From: Segatella maculosa DSM 19339 = JCM 15638
GTDB lineage: Bacteria > Bacteroidota > Bacteroidia > Bacteroidales > Bacteroidaceae
Length of the DNA stretch: 64,000 nucleotides
Assembly: GCF_000382385.1 (NCBI RefSeq)
Contig: NZ_KB908324.1
Location: 1-64,000 of the forward strand
Direction of reading: 5' to 3'
Shown here in pieces: positions 1-8,735 of this stretch. The translations under genes were made by a program, and so were the position numbers. The stretch's first letter is position 1; every line of letters starts with the position of its first letter. The notes beneath the pieces are model-generated. The model did not search any database. It saw only the letters and a list, made by a program, of their open reading frames with translations, and was not told the DNA's origin.

Positions 1-341
1 GTGTCTTTCCATGTCAGCACCAGCTTGGCGGGCTTCAGGGCAGAGGTTGCCGTCACGTCGATTTCCTTCTCGATTTGTTTCGAGGGCACCACCACGCGCA
101 GCGAGAAGATGTCGCCGAGGTCGAGCCCCACGCCCAGCCGTGCACACTCCATGATCAGGTTGCGCAGCGTGATGAGCACGTTGCGGGCATCGCCCTCGCT
201 GAGCGACGTTTCGCGCACGATGCGTTCGAGCACCATCTCCGGCGTCAGCTTTTGTTGACCCTTGGGCACAGCGATATACACCGTCTTGCCCTTCAATTTT
301 CCCATTGTCGCCTTACGCGACTTCACTGTAAACTCTAACAT
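1..341 (-). CDS. HU-family DNA-binding protein (C-terminus beyond the window)
   Basis: The minus strand opens with an ATG at 341 and stays open to the window edge, giving about 113 residues. The protein starts MLEFTVKSRKATMGKLKGKT and has the long amphipathic helices and LTPEMVLERIV/ NVLITLRNLIMECARLG segments typical of Bacteroidetes histone-like proteins of the HU superfamily. Such proteins bind DNA as dimers and shape the nucleoid. The stop codon lies left of position 1, so length and tail domain are unknown. It stands alone, reading away from the next gene. Confidence 0.75.
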   Translation of the reverse strand, partial: MLEFTVKSRKATMGKLKGKTVYIAVPKGQQKLTPEMVLERIVRETSLSEGDARNVLITLRNLIMECARLGVGLDLGDIFSLRVVVPSKQIEKEIDVTATSALKPAKLVLTWKD

Positions 342-429
342 AACAAATTAAATTTTAAGGTTTGTAATATAATTAAAAAAACACACGAATTTCATTCGTT
401 TTCACCCCATTCGCAGGGTGCCGTCCTAT

Positions 430-538
430 CCAGCTGTTGGGTGGCTCTCTACCCAGCGGTTATGTCGTCCCGTACCCAGCAGCTGGGTAGCGGAGGAGGT
501 ATTCGCTGGGTAGAACGATACTCAGCAGCTGGGTTGCG
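430..538. repeat. Cluster of CCCAGC/GCTGGG palindromic repeats
   Basis: About five half-sites of CCCAGC or its complement occur in 110 bases. The best is the near-perfect palindrome TACCCAGCAGCTGGGTA at 473-489; a degenerate copy is at 521-538. They fill the gap between the HU gene start and the fimbrillin gene end. They could be stem-loops or sites for a dimeric protein; the sequence does not decide. Confidence 0.5.
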
Positions 539-593
539 CGCAGGCTTACCTCGTATAAAAATCTGTTTCGTTGTGCACATATTGCATTATAGC

Positions 594-2192
594 TTATTCG
601 AAAGCAACTACTGAAAAACCTATATTACGATTATTGAAATATATGTTAATCGCATCACTTTTAAAATCCAAATAGTACGACAATTCACCGAGGCCTGCCG
701 AAGCACTTGATGTCCAATAGCCCCCTTTACTGCCAAGGTTTTCTAAAGAACCATAGTAATATCTACCTAATGCCGGTAGAAAGAAATAGTTTGCATCATT
801 GGGGGGGATAGGAGCAGAATTAGGAGTGACACTACCCCATCCAAACTGTAACATTCGATAATCGGTTGGGCTGATTTTAGGATATCCATTCTTCATCTGC
901 TCTTCGGTAATTCCTTCATCAGCCATAATCTTGGCTTTCTTCTTCAACCATATTCCATTCATTTGCTGCAAATGACCATCCAAAGCGACAATACTTGTTC
1001 CCCAATGGGGGTCACCATTAAAAACATACCAACACATCTCATTCACATTGGGACAATCTTTACATGATTTTGTGGCATCAATACGAATATGACTACCTTC
1101 ACGATACCAACGCGGGTCGGAATTATTCTGCGCATAATTACCGTCTGGCGTTCCGTCTGCCTTCAAGTGATTATACCAGTAGTCATATTTCGCATCCCAC
1201 ATACAATACTTCGGCATGGCTGGCGAGAGATCAGCCGTCACATCGTAGATGTTACCTTTATCGAGGGTGATATTGGTCTTGGTATCTGTGATAACCGTCT
1301 TCAAGTTGGTCGTCGGGTCTTTGATGGTATATTCTATCGTGAAGTCGTAGGTGCCAGGGCGGACGACGATATAGGTGGCATTGAGCGCCTGATTGGCCTC
1401 GGTTTCGAGCTTAAAGTCTGGGAGGTCCACGTGGATATAATCCCAATTAAAGGGAGATCCAGGAGTTGTAAGGTTCTCACCATCAAAGTGGCATAAGTCA
1501 GCAAACCTATCTTCGTGAGCTGCTGTGATTTTGATGCTTTCCAGCCGTATATTAGCCGAAAGGGTGGCGTTCTCGCAACGAGGCAAGAAGCAGAGGTAGG
1601 CTGATTTATGCGAAAGCGTAAAGTTGAATTTATCGGGATTACCCGTGTTGCGTGCCCTGCCCGAACCACAGTCGCCCCATTCACCTGCTTTAGAAAAGTC
1701 GTTAGCTGTAGTACGGGTCTGTTTGGCATACATACCAACGCTCTGGGGATTGATATAGGCTCCAAAAAGCGTAACCGAGGTTCCCGTATAGTGCACTTCG
1801 CAACCGTCGGCATAGTCAGCCTTGCTGCCGGGCAGGGTGAACTCTGCGCTGGCTCCGCCGTCGTGCAGTGTGATAGCCGTGCTCTTTTGCCATGTGCCGT
1901 TTTTGTCTTTCACCCAAATGAAGTCGTCGCTTGTCCAATAGGCTTCGGCACCTTGGCCGGGCGTGTGCTTGATGTCTGTGCGCGTCTTCGCGCCGGCAAA
2001 CTCGTCTTCATCTATGAACCGGCGCTTTGCCGAAATCTTTGTGTCATTGGTCGCGAAGACTACGCCGCCTTTCGGTGTTTCCGTTCCGTTCTCTTTCTTT
2101 TTGTCTTGCGCAACGTCTTCATTGGCACAAGCTGCAAACAGTGTTGCCACTATGAGCAACATACTTGCCTTTATCCATTTTTTCGTCTTCAT
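594..2192 (-). CDS. Fimbrillin-like surface lipoprotein
   Basis: About 532 residues from MKTKKWIKASMLL; an ATG 21 bases further out is also in frame, but the chosen one puts the signal peptide at the very start. The hydrophobic stretch ends in a lipobox-like LFAAC, so the protein is probably lipid-anchored and exported. The following NEDVAQDKKKENGTETPKGG linker and beta-rich body fit the fimbrillin/Mfa-like family that forms surface fimbriae or their tips. The last 60 residues (YWTSSASAGLGELSYYLDFK and onward) resemble the tail domain seen repeatedly on Bacteroidetes surface proteins. No fimbrial operon partners lie nearby except the small gene just upstream. Confidence 0.7.
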   Translation of the reverse strand: MKTKKWIKASMLLIVATLFAACANEDVAQDKKKENGTETPKGGVVFATNDTKISAKRRFIDEDEFAGAKTRTDIKHTPGQGAEAYWTSDDFIWVKDKNGTWQKSTAITLHDGGASAEFTLPGSKADYADGCEVHYTGTSVTLFGAYINPQSVGMYAKQTRTTANDFSKAGEWGDCGSGRARNTGNPDKFNFTLSHKSAYLCFLPRCENATLSANIRLESIKITAAHEDRFADLCHFDGENLTTPGSPFNWDYIHVDLPDFKLETEANQALNATYIVVRPGTYDFTIEYTIKDPTTNLKTVITDTKTNITLDKGNIYDVTADLSPAMPKYCMWDAKYDYWYNHLKADGTPDGNYAQNNSDPRWYREGSHIRIDATKSCKDCPNVNEMCWYVFNGDPHWGTSIVALDGHLQQMNGIWLKKKAKIMADEGITEEQMKNGYPKISPTDYRMLQFGWGSVTPNSAPIPPNDANYFFLPALGRYYYGSLENLGSKGGYWTSSASAGLGELSYYLDFKSDAINIYFNNRNIGFSVVAFE

Positions 2193-2216
2193 TTTTCCTT
2201 TCCTTTTAATCATTAC

Positions 2217-2450
2217 TTACTCTTCCCACACATTATAGCTTGGCAGGGTGTTCTCCCCTCCTTCGGAGGGGTTGGGGGAGGTTTCCTCCCATTCTTCATC
2301 ACTGCCTCGCTTTGCACTACCAAACGTGCCACCTTGTCCGATGTGCTGGTGCTGACCGCTTACGGCCTGTAAGAGACAGTCCTCTTGCATCGGATAAACC
2401 TTAATCTCGGGCACGAGATATGCCCTTTTCTTACGCTCCATCTTCTTCAT
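2217..2450 (-). CDS. Small hypothetical protein preceding the fimbrillin gene
   Basis: About 77 residues starting MKKMERKKRAYLVPEIKVYP. Small proteins of the form KKKxYxxPExxVxxM often precede fimbrillin genes in Prevotella and relatives; their role is unknown to me. It lies 25 bases upstream of the fimbrillin gene on the same strand, so the two are probably cotranscribed. The last ~25 residues (NPSEGGENTLPSYNVWEE) are read through a copy of the CTCCCC/GGGGAG palindromic repeat, so the natural C-terminus seems to have been extended or replaced by the repeat. Confidence 0.55.
   Translation of the reverse strand: MKKMERKKRAYLVPEIKVYPMQEDCLLQAVSGQHQHIGQGGTFGSAKRGSDEEWEETSPNPSEGGENTLPSYNVWEE
2253..2280. 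repeat. CTCCCCTCC/GGAGGGG palindromic repeat inside a gene end
   Basis: CTCCCCTCC, a TTC loop and GGAGGGG, followed by TTGGGGGAG. It belongs to the repeat family also seen at 2938-3004, 3092-3161, 13301-13330, 13395-13430, 14234-14258, 14458-14491 and 38336-38356. This copy lies inside the 3' coding end of the small gene at 2217-2450. Confidence 0.7.
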
Positions 2451-2484
2451 ATTTATTGTTGTTATCTTGATTTGTGCTGTTTGC

Positions 2485-2517
2485 ATGTAGGGACGCACGG
2501 CTCGTGCGTCCCTACAT
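2485..2517. repeat. ATGTAGGGACGCACG inverted repeat (second palindrome family)
   Basis: A perfect 15-bp inverted repeat: ATGTAGGGACGCACG, loop GCT, CGTGCGTCCCTACAT. Two half-degraded copies flank 10602-10719. It lies just upstream of the small gene at 2217-2450. Its size and dispersed copies resemble REP elements. Confidence 0.75.
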
Positions 2518-2660
2518 TTCGCCGCGTTATTTCGTTCATTTTTTGCTCGTAAAGGGACACGAATATGCGAACAAAGGGAACTCCGAGAAGCCCTTTGTTT
2601 ATTGAGGTCGCGCGCTCTTCACGCGCGCGTACGTGAAGACGTTTAAACGCCAGGTGCGCT

Positions 2661-2698
<38 letters not shown>

Positions 2699-2937
2699 GC
2701 AAATTATTTGGACCAGCCAAATAAAAAGCGTTAAAAGATGCAGAGAAATCAAAGTTTCTTTGCATCATGCTTATAACCTTATTATCATCAAATGCTAACA
2801 TCATAACGCCGGCAAAGGTAAGACTAATTCTTGAAACAACCAAACTTTCCGCTGCTTTTTTGTCCTGCTACGGTTCGCTTACCTGTTTAACAGACGCCCT
2901 GTCAGCCCGTCTGACACACACCCAAGACCCTTTCCAG

Positions 2938-3004
2938 CCCACCCCCAACCCCTCCCAAGGGAGGGGAGAGAGCCTCCCCCGACCCCTCCAAAGGAGGGGG
3001 AGCC
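2938..3004. repeat. Two tandem copies of the CCCCTCC palindromic repeat
   Basis: CCCCTCCC-AA-GGGAGGGG at 2949-2967 is followed by CCCCTCC-AAA-GGAGGGGG at 2983-3000. An AGCCC/GGGCT stem at 3001-3018 lies beside them. Same family as 2253-2280. Confidence 0.65.
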
Positions 3005-3043
3005 CAAGCTTGCGGGCTAATGATGAATAATGTATGATAAACA

Positions 3044-3083
3044 AAATAGGCCTTGTGAACTAAAGTGTTCGCAAGGTCTATTT
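3044..3083. other. Long stem-loop downstream of the LamG lipoprotein gene
   Basis: AAATAG-G-CCTTG-T-GAAC pairs with GTTC-G-CAAGG-T-CTATTT around the loop TAAAGT. The stem is about 15 bp with two mismatches. It lies about 107 bases past the stop of the leftward gene ending at 3190. There is no clear U-run, so it may be a transcript-end stabiliser rather than a classic terminator. Confidence 0.45.
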
Positions 3084-3091
3084 GCATTTTA

Positions 3092-3161
3092 CTCCCCTCC
3101 CTCTTCGGGGAGGGGCTGGGGGGAGAGGCTTTCTCCCCTCCTTTGGAGGGGTCGGGGGAGG
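3092..3161. repeat. Two further copies of the CCCCTCC palindromic repeat
   Basis: CTCCCCTCCCTCTTCGGGGA followed by GGGGCTGGGGGGAGAG, and CTCCCCTCC-TTT-GGAGGGG followed by TCGGGGGAGG. They lie immediately past the stop of the leftward gene at 3190. Confidence 0.65.
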
Positions 3162-3189
3162 CTCTTATTATACTTATAGTTTGAAAAAG

Positions 3190-4335
3190 TTAGTGGATAC
3201 TTTCCATTGTCAGAGGCTCGTCAAGCTGTTTAATTTCAATATCACTCATACGGCATTCTATACCTTTTGCAGCATCGGTAATGGTATTTGTTCCTGTTTT
3301 CTCAGTACCATTCATCTTGAAATAAAGCTCTAAACCATCGGATTTAGGATCTACACCCAACATGTTTTGCTTGATTTGATTTTCAGTCCGCGCTACGTTC
3401 CATACGCGAATTTCACTCATATAGCCATAGAACGGGCGTTCTCCCCAAGGGAAGCTGGGGATTTTCCCAATGTTAAAGCCCACGTCTGAATTGAAGTCCA
3501 AGCTTGGAATATTCCATGCAGACTCGGCCCATTTCACACCATTTACATACATTACAGTCTTACCTGAAGCTTGATCATAGGTTAATGCCAAATGATACCA
3601 CTTGTTGATTTGTAGCTTTTCGGGGGCTTCGTAGTGTTGACGGCCTGCGGCTTGCAAAATTCCAGAAGGTATTCCACCACCTTCATCGCCTACACGGAGT
3701 ATCATTAAGCCTTCTGTTCCCATAATTGTACTGTTGTCTCCGAACCACATAGAGTTAATTAAGGCCTCAAAGGTGAAGGACTTAAATAGCGTTCCGCTGG
3801 GGAATTTCACAGAAACATAGTCGCTATAGAACAAGGCTGCTTTTGTAATCTTGATGGGCTTTGCCATTAAAATGTATGCAATATCCTCGCCTTCAATAAC
3901 GGGAACCGAGCTTGAATGCAACTGAATAGGTAGCATATAGGTTTTACCCTCTTCCAGCTTATCAAGGTTTTTGAGCGTTAAAGACACCTTTTCTGCATAG
4001 AGTTTCCCGGTTTCTACCGATGAGGCTTCCTTGGTAAAAGCAGCATCTTCATTCTTAAATGTCTTATAGTTGGTGCCATATTTACTGTTATAGGCAGCAA
4101 CCAACGAGGGATCGGCCAAAGAATAGGATACGGCAACGGCAGAATTCACTTTGTTTGAGATGCGTGCTGTGATATCGACAGTTAAGGTGTTACCACTGCT
4201 GGGCATTGTAACTTGTTGCAAGTTATTCTCAAAATAAGCCTTTGGCTTTAGCAAATCGCTCTCACTGTCTTGGCAACTCATCACACAGAATGCGGCGATA
4301 CCCATAGCGATATGTTTAAAAATATGCTTATTCAT
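3190..4335 (-). CDS. DUF1735 and LamG-domain lipoprotein
   Basis: 381 residues. The signal peptide ends in a lipobox (FCVMSC, Cys21), predicting an outer-membrane lipoprotein. Residues ~30-160 match the DUF1735 beta-sandwich common in SusE/F-position proteins (for example LADPSLVAAYNSKYGTNY). Residues ~165-370 form a LamG/concanavalin-like fold with the WYHLALTYD and GYMSEIRVWNVART signatures. Both domains are typical glycan-binding partners of GH18 endoglycosidases in host-glycan utilisation loci. The next gene upstream on the same strand is a GH18 fragment, so this is probably the leftover of such a locus; no SusC/SusD pair is present. Confidence 0.75.
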   Translation of the reverse strand: MNKHIFKHIAMGIAAFCVMSCQDSESDLLKPKAYFENNLQQVTMPSSGNTLTVDITARISNKVNSAVAVSYSLADPSLVAAYNSKYGTNYKTFKNEDAAFTKEASSVETGKLYAEKVSLTLKNLDKLEEGKTYMLPIQLHSSSVPVIEGEDIAYILMAKPIKITKAALFYSDYVSVKFPSGTLFKSFTFEALINSMWFGDNSTIMGTEGLMILRVGDEGGGIPSGILQAAGRQHYEAPEKLQINKWYHLALTYDQASGKTVMYVNGVKWAESAWNIPSLDFNSDVGFNIGKIPSFPWGERPFYGYMSEIRVWNVARTENQIKQNMLGVDPKSDGLELYFKMNGTEKTGTNTITDAAKGIECRMSDIEIKQLDEPLTMESIH

Positions 4336-4372
4336 GTTTATTTTCTTTTTAATGATACGTTCGTTTCATGTC

Positions 4373-4768
4373 TTAAGGATGAGAAGCGTTTCCCATTCTT
4401 TCTTTAAACACTTGTTGATTAATCTGAATAGCCTGACGCATCCACTTGTAATTGGGTGTATTGTCATAATCGTTATCGAAGCGATAAGCACCGACGCCAC
4501 CTTTGTATCCTTTGGTGGGCATGCTCTTAGCCTGACGCAACAGTACACCTCCCGACTTGAACGAAGATTCGAAGTTGTCGGTAGTGATAATGGTCTTGGG
4601 GTCGATGTCGTAGTAATCGAAGTAAGTCATGCGTCCATATGACTGATCAATCCAATAATCAACATAGCCATCTAAGGCTTTGGTCAATGGACTGAAGTGA
4701 CCATCGATGCAGATTAATCGGTGCCCCTTATGTTCGGGATCGCTCTTTGGACCAATGTATTTATTCAA
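4373..4768 (-). pseudogene. C-terminal fragment of a GH18-type endoglycosidase
   Basis: About 131 residues remain, opening at a TTG without a signal peptide. The text resembles the C-terminal third of Bacteroidetes GH18 endo-beta-N-acetylglucosaminidase-like proteins: VDYWIDQSYG near the barrel end, TTDNFESSFKSGG, then GGVGAYRFDNDYDNTPNYKW and a final helix. Intact members are about 350-400 residues with a lipoprotein signal; the N-terminal part with the catalytic DxxDxDxE motif is absent. The 870 bases upstream are AT-rich and empty, consistent with deletion. It is probably non-functional. Confidence 0.6.
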
Positions 4769-5640
4769 AACTATGTGTAATTAATTTAATTTTACGGTTT
4801 ATAAACTGTAACCTTTTAGATTCTGAATTTTAGGTAAGACACCATGCTCAACTTTTTCAAGCCAAACGCACTAAAATATCAAGATGATATATCCCATACT
4901 AAAAGAAAGATAGCTTCTAATATCGCGTTTTAATTGATAATCAATGAATTGTATTGCCAAATATTATCGTGCATCATGGAATGCTCTTTGGGCTTGAATG
5001 GAGACCCTTGCTCGCTATTTTCTCGGAGATGTCTGCAACTTCATGGGATATACATAATGAAAACGTTAACGAGAAGCACTATTTATAGTGTTCCTTTTTG
5101 TAAATATAATTAATCGTTTTTAACACTTTTGGATTTTGTCAAATAGAAGAAAAAAGACGATAAAATAGATGTTATTTCCTGATTTTAACGTTTTTTGCTT
5201 ACAATTTCATTCATAATACATTGCAATCTCCATGAGATTACCATGCTATTTGGGTAAAAATGCCGTGTAATCTGATGTAAGTTGTGAGGTAATTTGATGT
5301 AAATCGTAAGGCTTTTTAATTGCATTTTGTGTCAAAAATAGGCTTGTTTTTGCAACAATTTGATAATCATTAAGTTTTAAACTCTCGTAAATTGGGCATT
5401 ATTTTGGGCAAAGAAGGAAACCATTCCAAATTCGCAAAACTGACGAAGTCATTTGTAAATCTTCTTGAAACAAATTAACATAGTATTCGTTTCTATAAAT
5501 CATAGGTCGTAAAACAATGCTTATAAAGACGTAAATAGGGCTACCGAACACCAATCATGCATTCCATTTGCCGATGATGTCTTGTTTATAGCCACTAATC
5601 ATACATCAAAGAACAGCCTTATTACAATAAGGTAAAATTT
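4769..5640. other. AT-rich gene-free stretch with one 22-bp tandem duplication
   Basis: I find no supportable gene on either strand. The only structure is a 22-bp near-repeat at 5268-5289 and 5290-5311 (core ATGTAA..GT.AGG, 18 of 22 identical). The stretch lies where the missing N-terminal part of the GH18 gene would be, which suggests a deletion scar that has since decayed. Confidence 0.6.
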
Positions 5641-7185
5641 CTATTCCTTTAGGTGATACAGCCCAACCTCAGAGATTGCGGGGACATCACGCGCTTGTTG
5701 AATGGTAAGGCGCACTTCTTTTGCCGTCCGGACGGGGAACTTCAGCAGGCGTTTGTGGCCGACGGTCGTCCCTTCGGACGCTTTCTGCCACGTGCCCTTG
5801 GCGTCTTTCACTTCCAACATGAACTGCTCAACGCGTTGTCCGCAGCGAATATCCTCCTGAACGGAAAGCACATTGAAGGTCACGGGCTGCTTCAACACGA
5901 AGTGAAAAACGGCTTTTCCGGTTTTCATATCGGGCGAAACGGAGGTGTCATAATTGTTGTCTGTGACATTACGTAGCCTACCTTCGACCACCTTGCACGT
6001 CACTTTGGCATCGGTAAGCAGGTTCCGGGCGAACGTTTCTTCATGCAACCGGCGGAAACCGCGCAGACTTTCAACGTCGGCCTCGGCCAATCTACCCTCC
6101 TTGTTGGGCGGAAGATTGAGCAAGAGCACACCGTTCATGCCCACGGAAGTGAAATAAATGTCCATCAACTCCTTGGGCGACTTCACCTTGCTGTCCTCAT
6201 TCTGGTGGTAGAACCAGCCCGGACGGATAGACACATCTATCTCTGCCGGATACCAAACGAGCGACTTTGCCTTCTCAATTACCTTTCTACTGCCGAGGTC
6301 TTGGCCCGTCATGTCGCCCACAGGCTGCGTCAACACTTCCTTTTGTGAGTGGTTTGCAATGGCTTCTTGGTCGAGATTGTCCTTCGGAACGACGCTCCAT
6401 TCCGTTGCACGGCCGCGTCCCGACTCCGTACCTACCCAGCGAACGTCAGGCCCCATGACTGCAATCACGGCCTCGGGTTGGAGCTTTCGGATCACTTTAT
6501 ACCAACGAACGAAGTCGTATTCCTGCCGTCTTCCGTTCGCTCCTTCACCGCAAGCACCGTCAAACCACACCTCGCTCACCTTGCCATATTGCGTGAGTAG
6601 CTCGGTAAGTTGGCTGACGAAATAGTCGTTATAGGCCGCTGTTCCATACAGTTTTGAGTTACGGTCCCACGGAGAAAGGTAGACACCGAATGCCATGCCA
6701 TGCTTCTTGCACGCCTCACTCACCTCGCGAACCACGTCGCCCGTTCCATTCTTCCACGGAGAATGCTTCACACTGTGCTCCGTATAAGCCGATGGCCACA
6801 GGCAAAAGCCGTCATGATGCTTGCAAGTAAGAATGGCACACTTGAACCCGGCGGCCTTTAATACACGTATCCATTGGTCAGTATCGAGGGTTGTTGGGTT
6901 GAAAATGGCCTCCGATTCCGTTCCGTCTCCCCACTCTTTTCCCGTATATGTGTTCACACCGAAGTGAAGAAAGGCCGTGAGTTCCTGCCGTTGCCAGTTG
7001 AACTGACGCGCAGATGGCACCACACGGGCAGCCTTTTTGACGATCTCGGCGGGGGAATCCGTCGAGTCGATGACGACAAAATTGTTCTCTTGCGCATGGA
7101 GATTAGGCCGTAAAAAGGGAGTAAACAACAGGCAGGAAGCCGTCATTGCAGCTTTAATCAGTAGCGTATAAGCGTTAAGTCTCAT
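5641..7185 (-). CDS. GH29 alpha-L-fucosidase with C-terminal beta-sandwich
   Basis: 514 residues from MRLNAYTLLIKAAM, chosen because it gives a signal peptide ending LHAQ; an upstream in-frame ATG adds nine residues. Residues ~60-390 are the GH29 barrel: ELTAFLHFGVNTYTG, CKHHDGFCLWPS and EVWFDGACGEG, where Asp ~209 is the expected nucleophile. The last ~130 residues look like an F5/8-type (discoidin-like) carbohydrate-binding domain. The layout resembles the GH29-B group that removes alpha-1,3/4 fucose from Lewis-type glycans. It is periplasmic or surface-exposed and diverges from the permease/hexosaminidase pair, with which it probably works on mucin or N-glycans. Confidence 0.85.
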   Translation of the reverse strand: MRLNAYTLLIKAAMTASCLLFTPFLRPNLHAQENNFVVIDSTDSPAEIVKKAARVVPSARQFNWQRQELTAFLHFGVNTYTGKEWGDGTESEAIFNPTTLDTDQWIRVLKAAGFKCAILTCKHHDGFCLWPSAYTEHSVKHSPWKNGTGDVVREVSEACKKHGMAFGVYLSPWDRNSKLYGTAAYNDYFVSQLTELLTQYGKVSEVWFDGACGEGANGRRQEYDFVRWYKVIRKLQPEAVIAVMGPDVRWVGTESGRGRATEWSVVPKDNLDQEAIANHSQKEVLTQPVGDMTGQDLGSRKVIEKAKSLVWYPAEIDVSIRPGWFYHQNEDSKVKSPKELMDIYFTSVGMNGVLLLNLPPNKEGRLAEADVESLRGFRRLHEETFARNLLTDAKVTCKVVEGRLRNVTDNNYDTSVSPDMKTGKAVFHFVLKQPVTFNVLSVQEDIRCGQRVEQFMLEVKDAKGTWQKASEGTTVGHKRLLKFPVRTAKEVRLTIQQARDVPAISEVGLYHLKE

Positions 7186-7312
7186 CAATTCGGGTAACGA
7201 TTGTTGGCTCATTTGTTGGATAATCTATGGCAAAAATATAATATTCCAACCAACTTGACGGGTAATGGTAGTGAATTAAAGTTAAACATAACATTGTTTG
7301 TAAGTAAATGTG

Positions 7313-7320
7313 TACCTTTG
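7313..7320 (+). promoter_or_regulatory. -7 element of the permease/GH20 operon
   Basis: TACCTTTG matches the Bacteroidetes -7 consensus TAnnTTTG, 31 bases before the ATG at 7352. A well-spaced -33 TTTG is not obvious (TTTG at 7297-7300 is too close). Confidence 0.45.
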
Positions 7321-7351
7321 AGTGCCTTTTAATCAGAAGTCTGACAAATAA

Positions 7352-8683
7352 ATGGAACCAAAAACGAACAATCTAACAACAAAAACATCGGTCAACGGAA
7401 GCCTACATAGCCCCGCAACATGGGTGCCGACATTGTACTTTGCCATGGGAATGCCTTTCGTTGTGCTGAATATGGTCTGTGCATTGATGTATAAAGGAAT
7501 GGGAGTCTCTGACGGTCAGATTGCTTTCTGGACTTCATTGATTATGATTCCATGGACACTGAAGCCACTATGGAGCCCGTTTTTGGAGATTTACAAGACC
7601 AAAAAGTTCTTCGTTGTCCTCACGCAAATCCTCACAGGTGTGCTCTTTGCATTGGTTGCCTTTGCCCTTCAGCTGCCCTCTTTCTTTGCCATTACCATTG
7701 CCATCCTTGCAGTTATCGCCTTGAGTGGGGCCACACACGACATTGCTGCTGACGGAACCTACATCTCAGTGCTCTCCAATGAGGAACAAGCACGCTGGAT
7801 TGGCTGGCAAGGAGCATTCTACAACATCGCTAAGATTGCAGCAACAGGCGGGTTGGTTTATCTTGCCGGCACGTTCATTAAGCTGTTCGGCGTGGCTAAG
7901 GCTTGGATGATTATCATGCTCATCATCGCATTCATCATGGCTTCTGTAGGCATTTATCATTATTTTATGCTTCCCGGTACAAAGCAAGAGACTAACGATG
8001 CGCCTGTATCCCTGCGTGATTCCCTGAACGAATTGCTGAAGGTCTTCTTGGAATTCTTCACAAAACGTCACATCGTTTACTACATCTGCTTCATCATTCT
8101 CTACCGTTTTGCCGAGGGATTTGTGATGAAAATCGTTCCACTCTTCCTGAAAGCGTCGCGTGCCGAGCAGGGTTTGGGGCTGAGCGAACAGGAGATAGGC
8201 TTGTACTATGGCACATTCGGGGCTGCAGCCTTTGTCATCGGATCCATTCTTGCCGGCTATTATATCGCGTGGAGAGGCTTGCAGAAGAGCCTGTTCTCAC
8301 TCGCATTGGTATTCAATATCCCTTTCGTGGCCTACACGTTCTTGGCGCTTTATCAGCCTGAAAGCCTTTGGTTGATAGGCGGCGGCATCGTTATGGAATA
8401 CTTCGGTTATGGCTTTGGCTTTGTAGGACTGTCGCTTTTCATGATGCAACAGGTGGCACCGGGCAAACATCAGATGGCACATTATGCCTTTGCCAGTGGC
8501 ATTATGAACCTTGGCGTCATGCTTCCGGGAATGATGAGCGGCTATATCAGCGACAAACTTGGCTATCAACATTTCTTCCTTGTCGTATTGGTATGCACCA
8601 TTCCTGCATTGCTGATAACGTGGTTCGTTCCTTTTACCTATCCGGATGCCACAAAGAAGAACCAAGATGCAGGCAAAGCATAA
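7352..8683 (+). CDS. AmpG-like MFS sugar permease
   Basis: 443 residues with about twelve membrane segments. The opening YFAMGMPFVVLNMVCALMYK, IPWTLKPLWSPFLE and SGATHDIAADG segments match the AmpG/PAT-type branch of the major facilitator family, which imports amino sugars or muropeptides across the inner membrane. It is followed after 52 bases by a GH20 hexosaminidase, so the likely cargo is GlcNAc or a small GlcNAc-containing sugar released by that enzyme; this is inference from context. The short hydrophilic N-terminus (about 25 residues) is normal. Confidence 0.75.
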   Translation: MEPKTNNLTTKTSVNGSLHSPATWVPTLYFAMGMPFVVLNMVCALMYKGMGVSDGQIAFWTSLIMIPWTLKPLWSPFLEIYKTKKFFVVLTQILTGVLFALVAFALQLPSFFAITIAILAVIALSGATHDIAADGTYISVLSNEEQARWIGWQGAFYNIAKIAATGGLVYLAGTFIKLFGVAKAWMIIMLIIAFIMASVGIYHYFMLPGTKQETNDAPVSLRDSLNELLKVFLEFFTKRHIVYYICFIILYRFAEGFVMKIVPLFLKASRAEQGLGLSEQEIGLYYGTFGAAAFVIGSILAGYYIAWRGLQKSLFSLALVFNIPFVAYTFLALYQPESLWLIGGGIVMEYFGYGFGFVGLSLFMMQQVAPGKHQMAHYAFASGIMNLGVMLPGMMSGYISDKLGYQHFFLVVLVCTIPALLITWFVPFTYPDATKKNQDAGKA

Positions 8684-8735
8684 ACGAAACTGACAGCGTT
8701 TAAATTAAAATAAAAAGAACATTAAAAACCTATTT

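Noticed and set aside
1608..2372. Long rightward ORF across the fimbrillin gene
   Set aside because: It is antisense to a gene with signal peptide and recognisable family text, and its own translation is Cys/Arg-rich without domains.
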